A stretch of DNA of 64,000 nucleotides from Phymatolithon calcareum (lineage: Eukaryota; Rhodophyta; Florideophyceae; Hapalidiales). The translations under genes were made by a program, and so were the position numbers. Below, one piece after another: positions 42,026 through 52,270 of this stretch (positions are counted from its first letter, which is position 1; each line of letters begins with the position of its first letter). Below the pieces are notes generated by a model. The model was not told the origin of the DNA. It saw only the letters and a list, made by a program, of their open reading frames with translations, and did no database searches. The stretch is taken from assembly GCA_977006965.1 (NCBI GenBank), contig OZ345376.1, positions 1,302,001 to 1,366,000 of the forward strand, written 5' to 3'.

Positions 42026-42777
42026 TTATTTCATGCGCAACTCTCTATGCTTCAGCTCCTCGTCGCAAGTAGCATCTCCGTCATCGCAGGCGGTGAGGTC
42101 AATTATCATGGACTGAGCCGTTTTGCTGATGGGTTTTCGCTTCGCCTCAATAATATTGCGGATGTTCGGCTTGACGCATGTCTGCGAGAAGTGACCTTTG
42201 TTTCCGCACGAGGAGCCGTGACGGGACCTCATTTTGGACGGGAAGTAGGGCCTCTTGCGCTTGCGGCCCAGCTTAGCGACAAGGTCAAACGGACCAAATC
42301 ATCCTGTACTAGCTGGTAACCAGTGACTGCAACACGAATGATGATGCCCTCGTGTTGCTTGGCCCACGCTATCAATAGCCATGCGTCCCACACCAGATCT
42401 TGTTTCACGGGTCGAACGTGACTCGATGCTGCGCCAAGCGTCTAGAACAATACAAAAGTGCAGCGACGACGTGAATACATGGCCGCTGGTGCTCTTCAAA
42501 GTGGCGGCAAGAGCTGTTAACTACCACAGGGAATGGTGTCACTTGGCTGCTAACAACAAACCTCAGCATGTCACTTTCGATGACCTCTGGCTCCACAAGC
42601 GGCTTCTCCGCTCAGAGGATTTTTCCTGGTGCTTCTTGTAGCAGCAAGGCGTGAGGAACTTGGCCGTCCATGTGCCTTGCCAATAGACGTGTTGTGGGCG
42701 ATTACGAGGTTGACAACGTCGTCAAAGTTTGCTCCAGGGCAGTCACCCACCCTTAGCACGAGCTCCATCTTCTCCAT
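42026..42777 (-). pseudogene. MULE transposase C-terminal remnant
   Basis: Three overlapping minus frames are pieces of one protein. 42777-42571 comes first. 42596-42405 holds a SWIM-type zinc site (Cys-x-His...Pro-Cys-Ile-His followed by Val-Val-Ala-Ala-Leu). The last, 42232-42026, has a knuckle-like Cys-Gly-Asn-Lys-Gly-His-Phe-x3-Cys after a basic Gly-Arg-Lys-Arg-Lys-Arg-Pro stretch visible upstream in another frame. SWIM plus zinc knuckle is the usual tail of MULE transposases. The DDE core is absent and frames are broken, so the element cannot move itself. Confidence 0.7.
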
Positions 42778-42879
42778 GAGTTCAGACGGTTCGGGCGAGA
42801 GCGTTGTGAGTTAGCTTAGCAGTCGAATGCGACGAGGTGCAGAATACTTTGCGTAGCGGATTAGTAGTGTAATAATAAG

Positions 42880-43112
42880 GAAGCTGATTGAAGATATGGG
42901 TAGTCAAGGAGCATGGGCAATTGGTAAACTCAGTAGAACCCTGAAGAAGCCCACATGGACCCCTACCGAAGAGAATGAAGTGGCGCGAGCCATTGACGTG
43001 ATATTATGCAATTCTGAATAAGATAACTGACAGCTCTCGATGCTAGTATAATGCGATTAGAAACGTGCCGACTTTCCTCAAGTTGGGACACATGGTACCT
43101 TCTCAATAAATC
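42880..43112 (+). repeat. R-family dispersed repeat fragment inside the MULE
   Basis: Encodes Leu-Ile-Glu...Ser-Gln-Gly-(A/S)-Trp-Ala-x-Gly-Lys-Leu and Trp-Thr-Pro-x-Glu-Glu as at 29.6 kb and 62.4-62.6 kb. It ends with the shared tail CCTCAAGTTGGGACACATGG. Confidence 0.75.
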
Positions 43113-43381
43113 CTTTTAATTACGTGTAATGATAAGCGGCTGTCTAGCTGAAATCATAACGAGTAGTAGTTTTTGCAAGGGTGCCGATTTAGCGAATTTT
43201 GCCACCTTTTTCGGTCCATGCAGCGAATTTCCTCGAAAATAATTCCTAATTATTAGGGGTGTGTTGAAATTTCCTAACATTTGCGAACAATGGTTTTACA
43301 AAAGTTAGGAGTCACGTGTGTCTAAACTTTGGGGGATCATACCCTTTGGATTCCACTCAACCCATGCGAACACGAAAAGGA

Positions 43382-43387
43382 TATAAA
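43382..43387 (+). promoter_or_regulatory. TATA box of the PEX5 gene
   Basis: TATAAA 49 bp upstream of the ATG at 43436. Confidence 0.5.
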
Positions 43388-43435
43388 CCCTGAGCCGCCC
43401 GCCCTCTCTCGAACTCATCGCTCACCTTCATCATT

Positions 43436-45613
43436 ATGTCTTTGCGCGACCTAACATCAGGGTCCTGCGCCGGCGGGACAGCAAGCGGCGCTAGCCGCAG
43501 TGCTACAGGAGGGCCACTGTCTTCATTGGCCGGCCGCGTTGTAGACGGCACAGGACCTGGCTTGCTTGCCCCTGGGAGCTCAGCTGCTCGCGTTGCATCT
43601 GACGTGAGTGCGCTCGTACACGGCAGTCTCAATACAAGTGGTGTGTCCGCCAGCCAGGAATTTGCACTTCCTTCCTCTCAGTCACTGCCCACTGAATTTG
43701 CGGGAATGCCACTGCCGCCTCCTCCGGCAGCACTTCCCGTACCGCCGCCGAATCTTCCCCCGTTTTTCCCGCCCGACTTCCTGCGTCCTTTTTCCTCTGT
43801 GCCCGAACCGGATCCTCATGCGGTGACGGCGGAATTCGAGGCGGCTTTCCGCGATGCACAACCATACCGACCTGCACCGCTGCCGTACGAAGACCCTCTG
43901 GTCCGCGCGCAGCGCGACCGCACGCGGCAACTATATCCAGGCGCCGACGATGCATTTGTCGAACATCATGTTCGGCAGTTTATGGCCGACCTGGCCATGC
44001 ATGGCCGACCGCCCGTTGGCCCTGAATTATGGAAGCCAATCCCGCCATTGCATGCGGTGCATCAGACACCGCTTCAGTTTCTGTATCCATCGGCGTTTCA
44101 TCCAGGAGCAGGTGCGCCACAGAGCAGCGCTCCCGCCCGCAGTTTCCAATTCGCAACTAATGAGGGACCGCGAAACGCGACGTCGGTGGGGACGGACGCC
44201 TCCGTTGCCGAACATACTCCAGTTCAATTTGACAATGCTGTAGCTGGCAATGGCGCGGACACCGCGCTTCGAGATTCTGTATTCCAAGAATTTATGGAGC
44301 TGCTAAATGGAGGGGATAACGTTGCGGCAAGCACCTCCCAAATAGGCAGTCCCGTGGAGCAGTATGCAGACCTGACAGAGGAGAAAACCGAATTGGATGA
44401 TTTCGAGGCCCGCGCATTGCATACTCTTTCAGGTGCACAACGGAGCTGGGGAGATGAGTTTACGAGTTTGGAAGGCCTGACTGCGTCGTCGTCAATAGCG
44501 GAGCAGCAGTTTGGCGAATCCTGGCAGGGTACGAATGAGCTTGAACAAGCTTTTGAAGATACTTACGCGACTGATCTACATTCGTATCTTGGGGCAGACC
44601 CCGCAGAAAAGCCATACGCATTCGAGAAAGAGAATGAATTTACCGGACGAAGTGCTGCTGAGGCGCTCGCAGAGGGCGAAAGGCTACGAGATGAAGGTCA
44701 GCTCGCCAGAGCGCTGGACGCATTCGAAGTTGCTGTGAATCGACCCGTCGAAGACCCACACCCGCCGCTGGAGGAGGCAGAGAGAGCTCGTGCTTGGTTA
44801 TTGCTTGGAACGACTCACGCGGAATGCGACGATGACGTGCGGGCCATTCAAGCATTGTCGCGCGTGGCGGCGGTCGAACCTGCCCCTGGGGCAACGCATG
44901 ATCCCACACGAACCCATGCGGCCGCGCTGCTTGCGCTCGCAGTTTCGTACACAAATGAGCTAGATCTTCCACGCGCGTTCGTCCACATGAGGCGCTGGCT
45001 CAATCTTCAGAAGCGAATTTGGGGCGATGCAGATGCAATGGACTCTGAGTTGGCAGATACCGTGAACGTCGATGTGGACGATGATGGGGATGTGGCGGCG
45101 TATCTGCTTCGCAGGCTACGAGATGCAGCATCCAAACATCCGGAAGACGTGGAGGTGCACATTGCGCTTGGTGTTTTGCACAGTCTGACCAGGGAGTACG
45201 AGCAGGCGACCGCAGCCTTTCGATGCGCTGTAAGCATGCGGAAGGAAGATGCAAGACTGTGGAATAAGCTCGGTGCAACGCTGGCGAATGGTGGCGAGTC
45301 GGATGATGCCCTGCGAGCGTACCGCCGCGCTGTGGATATTTGCCCGACGTATACTCGTGCTTGGGTTAATGTTGGCACTGCGTATGGTAATCGCGGTGAG
45401 TATGGCAAGGCGGTACGGTACTACTTGCGCGCGCTGGCGGCGACTTTGGGTGGCGATGCGGAAACGCGGGAGAGGCGGAAGACACCGCAGGACGACATGG
45501 GGCACGTGTGGGGATACCTAAGGAGTGCGTTGTATACGCTGGACATGCCCGAGCTGGTGCCATATGCTGAGGAGAGGAACCTCGAGGCATTTCGAAGTCA
45601 TTTCCAGTTTTAA
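43436..45613 (+). CDS. PEX5: PEX5, peroxisomal targeting signal 1 receptor
   Basis: 725 residues. The N-terminus has a single Cys11 in a Ser-Cys-Ala-Gly-Gly setting, matching the conserved export cysteine of PEX5 that is monoubiquitinated during recycling. The first ~430 residues are disordered, Pro-rich and acidic, with Trp-x3-Phe-type motifs (Trp-Gly-Asp-Glu-Phe near 343 and a related one near 363) that would bind PEX13/PEX14. The C-terminal ~310 residues are TPR repeats. The most diagnostic block is Val-His-Ile-Ala-Leu-Gly-Val-Leu-His...Leu-Trp-Asn-Lys-Leu-Gly-Ala-Thr-Leu-Ala-Asn-Gly, followed by Ala-Trp-Val-Asn-Val-Gly. The receptor binds SKL-type signals in the cytosol and delivers matrix enzymes to peroxisomes. 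Single exon, intact. Confidence 0.93.
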   Translation: MSLRDLTSGSCAGGTASGASRSATGGPLSSLAGRVVDGTGPGLLAPGSSAARVASDVSALVHGSLNTSGVSASQEFALPSSQSLPTEFAGMPLPPPPAALPVPPPNLPPFFPPDFLRPFSSVPEPDPHAVTAEFEAAFRDAQPYRPAPLPYEDPLVRAQRDRTRQLYPGADDAFVEHHVRQFMADLAMHGRPPVGPELWKPIPPLHAVHQTPLQFLYPSAFHPGAGAPQSSAPARSFQFATNEGPRNATSVGTDASVAEHTPVQFDNAVAGNGADTALRDSVFQEFMELLNGGDNVAASTSQIGSPVEQYADLTEEKTELDDFEARALHTLSGAQRSWGDEFTSLEGLTASSSIAEQQFGESWQGTNELEQAFEDTYATDLHSYLGADPAEKPYAFEKENEFTGRSAAEALAEGERLRDEGQLARALDAFEVAVNRPVEDPHPPLEEAERARAWLLLGTTHAECDDDVRAIQALSRVAAVEPAPGATHDPTRTHAAALLALAVSYTNELDLPRAFVHMRRWLNLQKRIWGDADAMDSELADTVNVDVDDDGDVAAYLLRRLRDAASKHPEDVEVHIALGVLHSLTREYEQATAAFRCAVSMRKEDARLWNKLGATLANGGESDDALRAYRRAVDICPTYTRAWVNVGTAYGNRGEYGKAVRYYLRALAATLGGDAETRERRKTPQDDMGHVWGYLRSALYTLDMPELVPYAEERNLEAFRSHFQF

Positions 45614-46136
45614 CGTGGAGAAGGAGAGCCACGATTAGGAAGCAGACATATTTGAAGGTTACGTCACATCGGCAATCGCTTGTGGCAACCTTTCTGCCCT
45701 CAACCCCAACGGTATAGTTTTCCACAATTCCGATGTTGAACTTTCAGTGCATAATTGCTCTGCAATCGGCGGTGTAGTGAAACCCACGTCTGGTCCTAAA
45801 AATGTTTCACCGCATGGGAGCTACTCAATGCCTTGCTAGATCATACTATCCTTGCCGCGCGACGAAGTCGGCGGTGTGTCGAGGCGCGATGGGTGCACTT
45901 TGCGCTATCGCGGGTCTAAAGAAGGGCTTTGGTTTGTACATCAGCAACTTATAATAAAAGTACAATTATGGCTTGTTGACTGGGTAGTACGGAGGGAAAG
46001 GCCAACAATAGACACTTGCTCACAGTTAAAAATGGAGTTTCCAGATTGCCATCGAACGTGACCGACAATGGCAAGCTTTGATACGTATCTCCATTTACGC
46101 TAATATCTTAACGCTGTCCAGTTCAGCTTTCTCACA
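45614..46136. other. Intergenic between PEX5 and the RING-like gene (convergent)
   Basis: 3' UTR-like, with no gene seen. Confidence 0.4.
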
Positions 46137-47915
46137 TCAATCACACTTGCCGATGAGACATTTCATATCCTTGCACTCTTGGTCGAGACAACTATGCTCC
46201 TGTTCATCTCTATATTCCTGGGAGACTATGTCACGATAGCCTTCGGCAGAGGCATGTGACGAGAGACATGAATCTTCCAAGAATCCGTTGTCTGCTTTTG
46301 GAGCCGGACTGTAGAATTCTCCAACGCGCATTCTTTCTAGATATTCAATACTTCCCTGTACATCTGGTGAGCGCATACTCCCCGGCGTAGCAGCCAGTTC
46401 TTTGGACATAAGATACATGTTGAATGGGTCTGTATTAGTTCTTCCTGACAAAGTCATCCCATGGAATCTTTTCTCCCTCAACCTTCTTGATAGCAATGTG
46501 GATAAATCATCACTGTCCACTTCTCGGTCAAAGATCCTTTGGTGACTACCTCTTTCTGCTGCATCGTTCCGGACTGTGCCCGCTGTCTCTTTGCATTCAA
46601 TTTCAGAGATCTGTGATGCTTTAAACACCGGAAACGGCACACTGGATGAATTTCTTGGCGCGCGTGTCTGGACAGGTGAAATGTTTCTTATGCTATGCGG
46701 GCGAATTTCTGCCCTCGGGCTCGTATTTTGAAGACTCGCCGTGAAGATAAGGGAGCGATGAACGGGCCTGTCATTGCTAGGACTGGTATTGCCAAATGGT
46801 CCACATCTGGATCTGGACTTATCATGTAATCCTTCATTGGGGCTCCAGCTTGTTAGTCCGCCTTGAGGACTAATATTTTCGGCTCTCTCCTCCGATACAG
46901 CATTGTTTTCCTTTTCATTTCCGGTACTAAATATTCTTGTAGGGCTCCAGTTGGTGAGTTCATTTTGCTCTCTGTGTTCCACCATGGAGCTGATGCGCCT
47001 CCTGAGGAGGATACTGTCAGACGGACTGGAACCTCGGCGGTTAGCTCGTTGTTTTTTTTCTGTCCTGGAGATCGGATGAACGGAGGCAATCGCAAAATCT
47101 TCATCTGCTTCTTCACGGATATCTTCAGCTCGCGTTTCATCGTGCACGCTTGGAATGAAGTATCCACCCATAGGATCACTACCCAACGGACTGCTATGCA
47201 TGAGAATTGATTTCTCAATGTTTTTATCCACGTGAAGTGGTTGTGTAGAGTTCTTCATGTGCTCTTCCATTGTCCTTTCGTCCTCCTGCCTGAACCACGG
47301 GCTAGTATTGATAGAGTCACTGCTCTCGCCAGAAAAGTAATGGTTCTGCTGTTGAAACAAACCAGTAATCGGGATAAGGTCTTCATCTTCGGAAGAGCTC
47401 TTGTTGTGCCTGTTGATGGCCAAAGCGATATTCCTCTGAGTAACAGTAGCAAATCGAGCGTTTAGTGATTCCAATCTGGTTTTTGTGAATTGCCTCACGA
47501 TGGCATCTAGGTCGCTGCCTTCGTTGCTGTTTTTTCTGCCCACATGTCTGTATAAAGACTCGACCAGCTCCTCTTCCATTCTCGCTGCTTTTACTTCGAG
47601 CGCGCGCAGTTTTTTCAGTATTTGCTTATGCTTTTGTCCGTATCCAGTTAGTGCAGACAGCGACATAATGAAGGTGTCGCTACTTTCGATTTCAGAGACT
47701 TCGAAGCACTTCTCGTCAACCTTGCATCTAGCCAACCCAAATTTCTTTGCTTGTAGAATAGTGCAGTCGGCATGAGCCACGTGAGTACAAGGAAGACGAT
47801 TTACGACATCCGCCGGACGCAGGTCTCGTTCGCAGTACATGCAGATAATCAAGGCATCTTTATCGTGGACTAGAGTTAGAGCAACCGCAGCGTCGTTCTT
47901 CATCATCTTGTCCAT
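46137..47915 (-). CDS. RING-like zinc protein with long disordered tail
   Basis: 592 residues. Residues about 25-70 form a RING-H2-like site: Cys-x2-Cys, then Cys-Thr-His-x2-His-x2-Cys, then Cys-x2-Asp. The last ligand pair has Asp at the usual second Cys position, as in the triple-RING protein at 56 kb. A short coiled coil (about 95-120) follows. The remaining ~470 residues are Ser/Arg/Asn/Glu-rich and apparently disordered, with several Ser-Pro sites that could be kinase targets. It may be a ubiquitin or SUMO E3 ligase, as in ZIP3/RNF212-like proteins, which share the order RING, coiled coil, Ser-rich tail. That comparison is architectural only. Confidence 0.65.
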   Translation of the reverse strand: MDKMMKNDAAVALTLVHDKDALIICMYCERDLRPADVVNRLPCTHVAHADCTILQAKKFGLARCKVDEKCFEVSEIESSDTFIMSLSALTGYGQKHKQILKKLRALEVKAARMEEELVESLYRHVGRKNSNEGSDLDAIVRQFTKTRLESLNARFATVTQRNIALAINRHNKSSSEDEDLIPITGLFQQQNHYFSGESSDSINTSPWFRQEDERTMEEHMKNSTQPLHVDKNIEKSILMHSSPLGSDPMGGYFIPSVHDETRAEDIREEADEDFAIASVHPISRTEKKQRANRRGSSPSDSILLRRRISSMVEHREQNELTNWSPTRIFSTGNEKENNAVSEERAENISPQGGLTSWSPNEGLHDKSRSRCGPFGNTSPSNDRPVHRSLIFTASLQNTSPRAEIRPHSIRNISPVQTRAPRNSSSVPFPVFKASQISEIECKETAGTVRNDAAERGSHQRIFDREVDSDDLSTLLSRRLREKRFHGMTLSGRTNTDPFNMYLMSKELAATPGSMRSPDVQGSIEYLERMRVGEFYSPAPKADNGFLEDSCLSSHASAEGYRDIVSQEYRDEQEHSCLDQECKDMKCLIGKCD

Positions 47916-48259
47916 TGCAATGCCAATTATGGCGACACAATTTCACGCAAGATTCAAATTACTGTTCCTCTCTTTTCATTCTTTGCAGAAACCATGAAGC
48001 AGCTGTAATTTTAAATTTTTGAAAACTGAGCATGGCGCCCTGCAAATCCTGAAACATGCAACCGTGTACTGAAGTATTATTTTGAAGCCCCCAAAGGTGT
48101 ATGAAGAGGCTAAAATGGCTTCCAGAGTTGCTACTTACATGCGGATCCTGTACGTCTAGCCAACTGACGGGTCGGGGCTTGTGTTGTTCAGTCAGGGGGT
48201 TCATTGGTCTCATTTTCTTAGCTGCTTATTATCCTTCAGCGCTGCAGTCATGGGACCCC
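47916..48259. other. Intergenic, nothing recognised
   Basis: No supported feature. Confidence 0.4.
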
Positions 48260-48470
48260 TTGGCTTTTGTTCGAGGGCTCCAGATACTCAATTAAGTTCC
48301 GCGAAGGCATACGGATGTCTCCGTATATTGGTGTGCCGCAGTACTCGTGGGAAGCAGATACGCGAGTACCCAAAATGAATCCCGTCCAAGAACATCTTAG
48401 AGGCCCCCTAGATGTTGAGTAACTGAACGTGTAGCGCAGATATCCTGCAATTAAAGAAAGAAAGAAGACC
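48260..48470 (-). repeat. R-family dispersed repeat fragment
   Basis: Inverse-strand match to 29180-29330, sharing CATCTAGGGGGCCTC, GCTTCCCACGA-TACTGCGGC and the coding stretch His-Glu-Tyr-Cys-Gly-Thr-Pro-x-x-Gly-Asp-Ile-Arg. Confidence 0.75.
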
Positions 48471-48627
48471 AGAGAGTCTAAAAACAATATAGACTTTTTG
48501 GAAAAGCCATTGAAGAAGTGGTGCCGCCAAAGTTATGAGTAAAAAGTGTATGCGCGAGCTAAATTCTCATCTAACGAGATGTGTCTTTATACTGTGCCAT
48601 TGTAAAATGGAAATAAGCAGCAAATAA

Positions 48628-49539
48628 TCATTCCCATTTAAAAAAGATGCAGAATATTGGAAAACAGCGAGGTCTCTTGGGTCGCCTTAGTCGGTCAGAA
48701 GACATTGAAGCTCGTATATAGGATACTGGGTACTCAACAGAAAGAGTAAATCTCTCTTTCATTTTCGGGGTAAACGATATTGGGGGATTAATTCGCCGCC
48801 CTCCCACCTCAGCAGCGGATATCATTGTGATGTGTTCTTTGTTTGGGAAGATACAAATGCGAGCTGCAGCAGAGGAGTCGGCTCCGTAGCTTAATGCATG
48901 CCGCTTCAAATTATCTTGAGCGGCTTCAATTGACACAACTTGATCGACACCTTTCGATTTCTCGAGCTCCATGTCTTCGCGTTTCTTAGATTGTTTCGGC
49001 AGCCGCGCCTCCTCTGCCTTTCCAACGTGCTTCTTTGCCAGCAAAGTGCTTGCAGAAGCTTCATCGGGCAGTTGTTTGGGATGCTTTGCTCTGTTCAAAT
49101 CAGAAATGCAAATATTTCTAGAATTGTCAAGACAGTTTCGTTCTTCAATTTTCAGACTTGAGGTTGAACATTCGTCCTGATCTAAGAAAGACGTATTTTC
49201 CACGCTTCCCTCATCCTCCAGATCTGAAACCCGCCTTGCAAGGTCAGACGCACAGGGAAATCTTTCGGGTGGTTGCGAATCATCAGCAGTACGTCTGAAG
49301 CAACTTGATGTCTCTGAAACTGGAGGGACATGCGTAACATCCGTGACTCGTGCTGCGGTCCGGTCATGTGGTCTCTGCAAGGGGCTCCTATGTTCACCTC
49401 TGAGAGGCATCTCGTCGTGAGCGCCTTGCATTCGGGCGTCACACAGAAGTGACGCGGAGGCGGTACTGCGTGGGGCGGAACCGGCTGAAGGGTACTGAGC
49501 GCCGGAACCGACCAATTGAAGCATATGCACCCGAAACAT
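48628..49539 (-). CDS. Hypothetical protein, polar and disordered
   Basis: 303 residues, rich in Ser, Arg, Glu and Lys, with an acidic/Lys-rich middle (Lys-Lys-Arg-Glu-Asp-Met-Glu) and a basic C-terminus. No domain is recognised. It lies head-to-tail with the RING-like gene on the same strand. The frame is long for AT-moderate DNA and the amino acid mix is normal, so I keep it as a probable gene. The start is uncertain: another minus frame overlaps from 49697, and an intron near 49500 is possible. Confidence 0.45.
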   Translation of the reverse strand: MFRVHMLQLVGSGAQYPSAGSAPRSTASASLLCDARMQGAHDEMPLRGEHRSPLQRPHDRTAARVTDVTHVPPVSETSSCFRRTADDSQPPERFPCASDLARRVSDLEDEGSVENTSFLDQDECSTSSLKIEERNCLDNSRNICISDLNRAKHPKQLPDEASASTLLAKKHVGKAEEARLPKQSKKREDMELEKSKGVDQVVSIEAAQDNLKRHALSYGADSSAAARICIFPNKEHITMISAAEVGGRRINPPISFTPKMKERFTLSVEYPVSYIRASMSSDRLRRPKRPRCFPIFCIFFKWE

Positions 49540-50224
49540 TTGGCAATTGCGAAAGAGTAAACCGTTTCTTCTGCTGTAAATAACGATACATAGAGCGATA
49601 TTTTAAATAAAACAAATAGTTTACCGCCCAAAAATGGCGGGAACACACTTAGTAATCTAGGGCCATGCGGTCGGTTGAAACGGTTTTCGGAAAGCACAAA
49701 CAGGCGCTCTGTCGTAGAGCACTGTAACTTGCACGCAAAAATCCTTTCTGTGCGCCGTTCACTTCGACGAGGGAAGCCGCGGAAGAAGAAAAGCAGATTT
49801 TTTAAAGGGACCCGCAGAGAAGAGGGAGAACTACATTCATATCCTAGTCCTTCCGAACAGCATTTTAAAAATGAAGTTCGGAGTGACTAAGGTGTGCGCC
49901 TAAGCTCTGCCAAACTAAATTACTGTAAAGCGTTTCGAATATCGTAGATTCCGCAATAAAGAAAGAAATAATACAGTATATATGATAGACATGTGTGGTC
50001 TTTCGTATGGCTTATTGTCTTGTATGACATATTTGTATGTATGAGGCTAATTTGCACGTACAGTATCACATGTGTGCCGCTCACGTGTGCGACACACGTG
50101 TATGTTCGACGTCGAGCAACGTCGGCACCACCCGCCGTGATTGCGCTGTCCGAGGCCTCATCCAAGCCAACTCAAACTCAGCTTCCGAACACTCTTTTCT
50201 CCGCTGCAGCCAAGTCGCGCAATC
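49540..50224. other. Intergenic, divergent promoter region
   Basis: Lies between the divergent hypothetical gene and the eIF5-mimic gene. A CACGTG-rich stretch (ACACGTGTGCGACACACGTG) at about 50080-50102 could be bZIP/bHLH sites. TATATATGATAG occurs at about 49976. Confidence 0.4.
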
Positions 50225-51484
50225 ATGGCTTCAAAGGAGTTGCGCCCGACTCTCGGAACGGGTGTGCCGAAGACGCGAAAGCGTAATATCCAGACGAAGC
50301 TCGACCCAGATGCATTCCGCACGCTGGTTTTCGCGACGCTCGAAGAGCATGGCGTATCTGCTGCCGCGATCCCTACTCTAGCGTCTGACGATTTCGACTA
50401 TTCGCGATACGGTGAGGTTTTCTGTGAGGTCATGATCGCTGGCAACATCGTTGAGCCTGGTGGCGCAATTCGTCAGAATCCCCCTCCAACTTCGCATTGT
50501 GCGTTTGCAGCAAAAGACAAAGATGGCGTGCTCGCTGTCGTCGATCTCATGCATCAACTCATGCGTCGTAAACCCTTTCTTCGCGCACGATATGATTCCG
50601 TCTTGGCGAAAATTCTAGCATGCCTTGGCGGTTTCGAGCCTGATGCTCGTGCAAACCTCGCAATTGCCATCGGCTCCATGCTTGAGCGACAGATGCTCTC
50701 ATCCGGCGTCCTCAAGTCGCTTTCCACTGCCAGTTCGCGAGCAATCGCTGAAGGTATCGCTCTAGAGTTCATGACGGCTGTCATGACGGCATATCTTAAT
50801 GAAAACCATCAGAGCGTGGACAAACTCATGGCACTGCTCAAGTCGGCGAGTATTGACACTGGAACCATGGTCAATATGATGCCTCCTGGTTCGCGCTCTG
50901 CTGATGCGCTTAGCGAACATTTCGCAAAGCTAGGACTTGACAAACTTGTGGAACAGAATGAACGTCGCGTGAAGACTGATAAGATTCGCACGCTACGCGA
51001 CGGAATTTCAGATCATATTGCTGAAAAGCGCCCCCTTGCAGAGCTCCTTCAGTTCGTCGCGGAGACAAGGGAGAAGACTGGCCTTACCGAAGCGGAGACC
51101 GTCAATGCCGCATGGGCCGGCGCCGTGAGCAGCGTGGACCTCACGCGCAAGGCGCAGCAGAACCGAACTGGTTTGTTGTTGGCTGTGCAAAAGGCTATTC
51201 CATTTTTAGAGGACGTTTGCAAGACCGGTCCAATGCAAATTGAACTCATTCTCGGTATTCAGAGTTTTGTTTCCGCGGACATGGAGTTGTTGAAAAGGGC
51301 TGTCTTCGTTGATGTCGTGAACCTTTTGTACCAGAAGGATGTATTGAGCGAGGAAGCAATCATGAGGTGGTTCAGGAGAGGAATGCGTTTGGAGAAGGGG
51401 TCAGCGGCGAGTAGTAATATTATTCGGGAGCAGATGGTTCCATTTATCAAGTGGCTTGAGACTGCAGAGGAAGATGACGAATGA
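50225..51484 (+). CDS. eIF5-mimic protein (BZW/5MP)
   Basis: 419 residues from the ATG at 50225, the same length as animal and plant BZW proteins. I choose it over 50141 because the conserved start Lys-(x)-Arg-Pro-x-Leu-x-Gly-x-(R)-x-Lys-x-Arg-Lys-Arg follows at once. An N-terminal HEAT/MIF4G-like helical part (about 30-240) leads to a C-terminal W2 domain, which ends in the acidic/aromatic box Phe-Ile-Lys-Trp-Leu-Glu with a Glu-Glu-Asp-Asp-Glu terminus. The W2 domain binds eIF2-beta and eIF3c, competes with eIF5 and tightens start-codon choice. Cytosolic. Single exon, intact. Confidence 0.92.
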   Translation: MASKELRPTLGTGVPKTRKRNIQTKLDPDAFRTLVFATLEEHGVSAAAIPTLASDDFDYSRYGEVFCEVMIAGNIVEPGGAIRQNPPPTSHCAFAAKDKDGVLAVVDLMHQLMRRKPFLRARYDSVLAKILACLGGFEPDARANLAIAIGSMLERQMLSSGVLKSLSTASSRAIAEGIALEFMTAVMTAYLNENHQSVDKLMALLKSASIDTGTMVNMMPPGSRSADALSEHFAKLGLDKLVEQNERRVKTDKIRTLRDGISDHIAEKRPLAELLQFVAETREKTGLTEAETVNAAWAGAVSSVDLTRKAQQNRTGLLLAVQKAIPFLEDVCKTGPMQIELILGIQSFVSADMELLKRAVFVDVVNLLYQKDVLSEEAIMRWFRRGMRLEKGSAASSNIIREQMVPFIKWLETAEEDDE

Positions 51485-52120
51485 GCACGACAATTGGCTA
51501 CGTTACGCGTTGATTTTCCGCTTTTGCGCTCTAGTCATCCGAATTATTCCTGTTGGGTGACATGGTGTGGAGGTCAAGCTGCGAATTTTATTCTGTATTA
51601 CATCTCTTTGCTCTATTATTGTTCTGGTAGGGTGGGGAAGGATCTGCAATTGGCATGGGTAAAGAAGTTTGGAACAAGTGAAGAATTGTAGATTGTGTAG
51701 GCAGTGGTAGATCAGGGGCTCGCATTGCGATTTCTAAATTAAAATCTCCCCAAGAGCTTTCTTCCACGGTCTCCGCGGCGAATGGCGGAATAGATTCAAT
51801 GGCGGTTCGATATCTGTTCTGGGGGCTGTGTTGTTCTTCAGCAATGCCGAGGCGACCACGAACGTCACCTCGCGAGCGACCCAACATGGAAGTTTTTTAC
51901 CAAATTGGAAAACGTAGGGAGCTGATATACACAGTGGTAAAATGCCCAAACAAGCTCCCCTTCCGCTTTTTGTCCGGAGAGAGTATTGCGACAGTGCGAT
52001 GATGATGATTAATAAGAGAGTTCCCGACAACTGATGTCAGAAATAGTTGATGCGCTGTGGCGAAGACAATGTGTCCGCGTTTCGGAACCGAGGAAACCTA
52101 CTGAACCAGGAGCACCAAGC
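51485..52120. other. Intergenic, nothing recognised
   Basis: Short overlapping ORFs on both strands; none convincing. Confidence 0.4.
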
Positions 52121-52127
52121 GCACGTG

Positions 52128-52270
52128 CTGGGGGAAATTGTACGTTTTTACTTTAGAAGTCCTCGACGCCGGCGCACGCCAAGACCAGAGCAGCTTCGCT
52201 TTGCGCTGTAACCCTTCTGGAAAAGAATACAATGTATCGCCTCTATCATCACACCATCATCTCCTCTGCG
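52128..52270 (-). repeat. Dispersed ~145-bp repeat, copy A
   Basis: Shares GGGGAAATTGTA, a T-rich run, the phrase CGCCGGCRC-CGCCAA-ACCAGAGCAGC and CATCATCTCCTCT-like text with 57025-57175. On the minus strand it would end in a GAGGACTTCTAAAGTAAAAA tail, so a SINE or LINE 3' end is possible. Confidence 0.65.

Larger units (their letters stand above)
41899..43234 (-). mobile_element. Mutator-like element (MULE) with 10-bp target duplication
   Basis: Terminal inverted repeats of about 82 bp begin GAGGAAATTCGCTGCATGG at both ends and differ by one base and one indel. The direct duplication GAAAATAATT flanks them (41889-41898 and 43235-43244). Long TIRs and a 9-11 bp duplication define Mutator-like elements. 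Inside are transposase remnants on the minus strand and, near the right TIR, a 230-bp fragment of the R-family repeat. Confidence 0.9.
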
